NCBI RefSeq assembly: GCF_015560805.1
Contig: NZ_JADMSO010000008.1
Coordinates: forward strand, 79,151 to 143,150
Origin: Mediterraneibacter glycyrrhizinilyticus
Lineage (GTDB): Bacteria; Bacillota; Clostridia; Lachnospirales; Lachnospiraceae
DNA length: 64,000 nucleotides
Reading direction: 5' to 3'
The notes below the pieces were generated by a model that saw only the letters and a program-made list of their open reading frames with translations, had not been told where the DNA came from and did no database searches. Below are positions 62,214 through 64,000 of this stretch, piece after piece (positions within the stretch are counted from its first letter, which is position 1; each line of letters begins with the position of its first letter). The position numbers and the translations under genes were made by a program.

Positions 62214-63476
62214 ATGGAAAAAGAACAATTGGTTTCAAGAAAAAAGATTTTATCGGTTGCATTTGCCTATGTGGGCATTCTGACCGGAGCAGGACTGGCA
62301 TCCGGGCGTGAACTTGTACAGTATTTTATCAGTTTTGGCAGAGCTGGAATGGAGGGGATCGTGATAATCGCAGTCTTGTATATGCTGTTTGGAAAAATGA
62401 TCCTTTCTCTGGGTTCCTATTATCGGGCGCAAAATCACAGCGATGTTCTGGAACAGGTGTCTCATCCGATCGTCAGTCGGATTCTGGACGGTTCGATGAT
62501 ATTTTCTTGTTTTATTTTGAGCTTTGTAATGATTGCGGGAGCTGGTTCCAGTCTCGGACAGCAATTTTCGATTCCGTCATGGATCGGGTCGTTGATCTGT
62601 GCCGGAATGATCCTCGCAGTAAGTTATATGGAGTTTGATCAAGTGATCGGAGCACTCGGAATTTTTACACCGATGATCCTGCTCATCATTTTGGCAGCAT
62701 TTTTCACTGTCCTGACCGGAGATCCGGTCCCATGGAAAGAAATGCTGGAAACCGGTCAAGAGATCGAGTCGAGCCTGCCGAATGTTTATGTATCGGTAGT
62801 AAATTATTTTGCCCTTTGCATGATGACGAGTACGTCAATGCTGTTTGTTCTCGGCGGGAGCATCATGGGATTGAAAAACGCGAAGAAAGGCGGAATTTTA
62901 GGTGGATTCTTTACTGGTATGATCACAGTTTTGATCGCGCTGCTTCTTGTTTCCAGAATTGATCTTGTCGCAGATGCAAATGTTCCGATGCAAAAATTAT
63001 TGGGGCTGATCCATCCGACGCTTGGTTTCTTGATGACGTTTGTCATTTTCGGCATGATCTTCAACACAGGATTCAGCGCATGTTATTCGCTTGCCAAACG
63101 CCTTTCGGGAGACAAGGAGTCACGTTTTCGGAAACTGATGCCTTTGATCGTGTTGACCGCGTTTGCCTTGAGCTTTTTCGGATTTAAAAAACTGGTTGCT
63201 TTTATGTATCCTGTTCTCGGATATCTCGGAATTTTATTATTAGCGGTTCTTCTCATAGCCTGGATCAAGGAACGCGGTAATATCAAAAAGGAGGGGAAAG
63301 TGCGGCGTGGGATTTTTCGCCTGATGATGTATAAAGCGGATAAAAACAAAGTGTTTACCGAACAGGACAAAAGACATTTGGATATATTGATCCATGAATC
63401 GGCGGTCGATGATAAGGAAATCCGGAAAGACATGGAAGAAATTGTAGAAGAACGGCAGGAGGAAATAAAAAGATGA
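62214..63476 (+). CDS. YkvI family membrane protein (APC superfamily-like)
   Basis: A 420-residue integral membrane protein with about ten helices. It begins ILSVAFAYVGILTGAGLASG, with the glycine-rich first helix and GRELVQYF seen in YkvI proteins, and has a broken helix pattern like APC transporters. The substrate is unknown. The C-terminal about 60 residues are a charged cytoplasmic helix (DKRHLDILIHESAVDDKEIR). ATG 62214 follows GAGAGGGAT; the frame extends to 62118 but through the terminator. The stop overlaps an ATG at 63473. Confidence 0.85.
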   Translation: MEKEQLVSRKKILSVAFAYVGILTGAGLASGRELVQYFISFGRAGMEGIVIIAVLYMLFGKMILSLGSYYRAQNHSDVLEQVSHPIVSRILDGSMIFSCFILSFVMIAGAGSSLGQQFSIPSWIGSLICAGMILAVSYMEFDQVIGALGIFTPMILLIILAAFFTVLTGDPVPWKEMLETGQEIESSLPNVYVSVVNYFALCMMTSTSMLFVLGGSIMGLKNAKKGGILGGFFTGMITVLIALLLVSRIDLVADANVPMQKLLGLIHPTLGFLMTFVIFGMIFNTGFSACYSLAKRLSGDKESRFRKLMPLIVLTAFALSFFGFKKLVAFMYPVLGYLGILLLAVLLIAWIKERGNIKKEGKVRRGIFRLMMYKADKNKVFTEQDKRHLDILIHESAVDDKEIRKDMEEIVEERQEEIKR

Positions 63477-63508
63477 AACAGAAAGAAAAATAAAGTTATA
63501 TTCAGGCA

Positions 63509-63880
63509 ATGTTGTATGTGGCAAAAATAGATGGGATAAAAAAAGAAGAAGAACTCCGGGTCATCCGGGAATTGGCAGAAAAATTGAATGTGGAAAATAT
63601 AGAGCAGAAGATCCCGCATTTATCAAACGAACTGTTTGAGGGAAAGGAACTTCGAGATGTACTGAGTCATGTTCATGGACGCGCAAATAAGCTTGCACTG
63701 ATCTATCAGCTTGTCGTATTGGCTTATGCGGATGGTATATATTCCCCCGGAGAAAATGATGCGCTTCGGAGAATCTGTGCGATTTTACATATCGAGTTTG
63801 AAAAGCTGTATGAAATTCTGGAGCTTGTTGAAGAATATCAGCAATTCGAGAAACATGTGACAGAGGTTCTGGAGGTTTAA
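63509..63880 (+). CDS. TerB-like small protein, reading frame interrupted by an in-frame TAA
   Basis: A 123-residue helical protein resembling TerB/DUF533-type domains (AMLYVAKIDGIKKEEELRVI, then VVLAYADGIYSPGENDALRR with the second ADG repeat). There is no ribosome site before ATG 63509. The natural start appears to be ATG 63473, which overlaps the YkvI stop (ATGA) after AGGAGG. From it the frame reads MKQKEK, TAA (63491-63493), SYIQA and then on into this protein. So it is either a recent nonsense mutation (CAA to TAA would fit) or a weak internal start. Confidence 0.65.
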   Translation: MLYVAKIDGIKKEEELRVIRELAEKLNVENIEQKIPHLSNELFEGKELRDVLSHVHGRANKLALIYQLVVLAYADGIYSPGENDALRRICAILHIEFEKLYEILELVEEYQQFEKHVTEVLEV

Positions 63881-63955
63881 AAAGGAGGCGCTGTGAAGAG
63901 TGGTAGTTCACAGAGATGATGGATGATGTTAGAATATAAATAGTACAAAATAAAC

Positions 63956-63984
63956 ATGACCATTTTCAATAAATAGTATATGAT
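63956..63984 (+). promoter_or_regulatory. Possible promoter at the window end
   Basis: ATGACC, 17-base spacer, TATGAT. It would serve a gene beyond the window. Before it, 63891-63913 forms a short hairpin (CTGTGAA/TTCACAG) behind an AAGGAGG site whose GTG opens only an eight-codon ORF. Confidence 0.3.
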
Positions 63985-64000
63985 AGTCATAGATCAAGGA

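Noticed and set aside
1..64000. CRISPR arrays, tRNA or rRNA genes, transposases, prophage genes
   Set aside because: I saw no regularly spaced repeat array, no tRNA or rRNA-like sequence, and no transposase or phage-type protein among the convincing reading frames.

Overview
The window reads as chromosome of a spore-forming Lachnospiraceae-type Clostridium relative. The evidence is a Na+/H+-translocating Rnf complex, sporulation genes (an alpha/beta SASP, GerW/YtfJ, YlbJ), a Firmicutes-style rpmB / asp23-yloV-recG / rsmD-coaD-ylbJ order, RecU, strong AGGAGG ribosome binding sites and frequent GTG/TTG starts. Most genes are on the + strand. No rRNA, tRNA, transposase, phage gene or CRISPR array was found. 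Species cannot be fixed from the sequence alone.

Layout. 1-162: 3' end of an S1-domain protein. 0.3-5.3 kb: rnfCDGEAB. 5.5-8.1 kb: NusG-II protein, Gx transporter, ruvAB. 8.2-15.7 kb: zapA, a U32 protein, an FtsW/RodA-type flippase-polymerase whose tail overlaps a class B PBP, a DUF2953 protein and gerW. 15.8-22 kb: a micro-membrane protein, a structured 89-bp repeat, rpmB (-), then a TetR / MMPL / secreted heptad-repeat module. 22-31 kb: asp23, DAK2/FakA, recG, SASP, rsmD, coaD, a coiled-coil protein, ylbJ (-), pepD. 31-39 kb: M23 peptidase, RNA methyltransferase, two pseudouridine synthases, YgiQ radical SAM, SDR, recU. 39.2-44.4 kb: hisZGDB plus a three-domain HisF-like/HisI/HisE fusion, without hisH, hisA, canonical hisF or hisC.

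44.7-60.6 kb is the most unusual part, a potassium-homeostasis island. It carries small membrane proteins, a GT51 transglycosylase, a TPR-like protein, a 33-aa membrane peptide, kdpF, kdpA, kdpB, kdpC, a KdpD truncated before its kinase core, and two tandem paralogous histidine kinase/KdpE-type regulator pairs. Convergent to these are trkA/ktrA and trkH/ktrB, followed by a second micro-protein resembling the 33-aa one. KdpD is therefore split into a sensor-only protein and two separate DUF4118-GAF-kinase proteins. Four promoters in the island share one layout: two CTTAAT-like half-sites about 28 and 48 bases upstream of a perfect TATAAT, with no recognisable -35. This suggests a common activator, plausibly one of the KdpE paralogues (inference).

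The 89-bp two-hairpin repeat occurs twice in opposite orientations (15925-16013 and 46284-46372, 86/89 identical). The second copy supplies the C-terminal codons of the GT51 gene. 60.7-64 kb: aldo/keto reductase, a 500-base gap with hairpins, a YkvI-type membrane protein and a TerB-like gene with an in-frame stop near its start.
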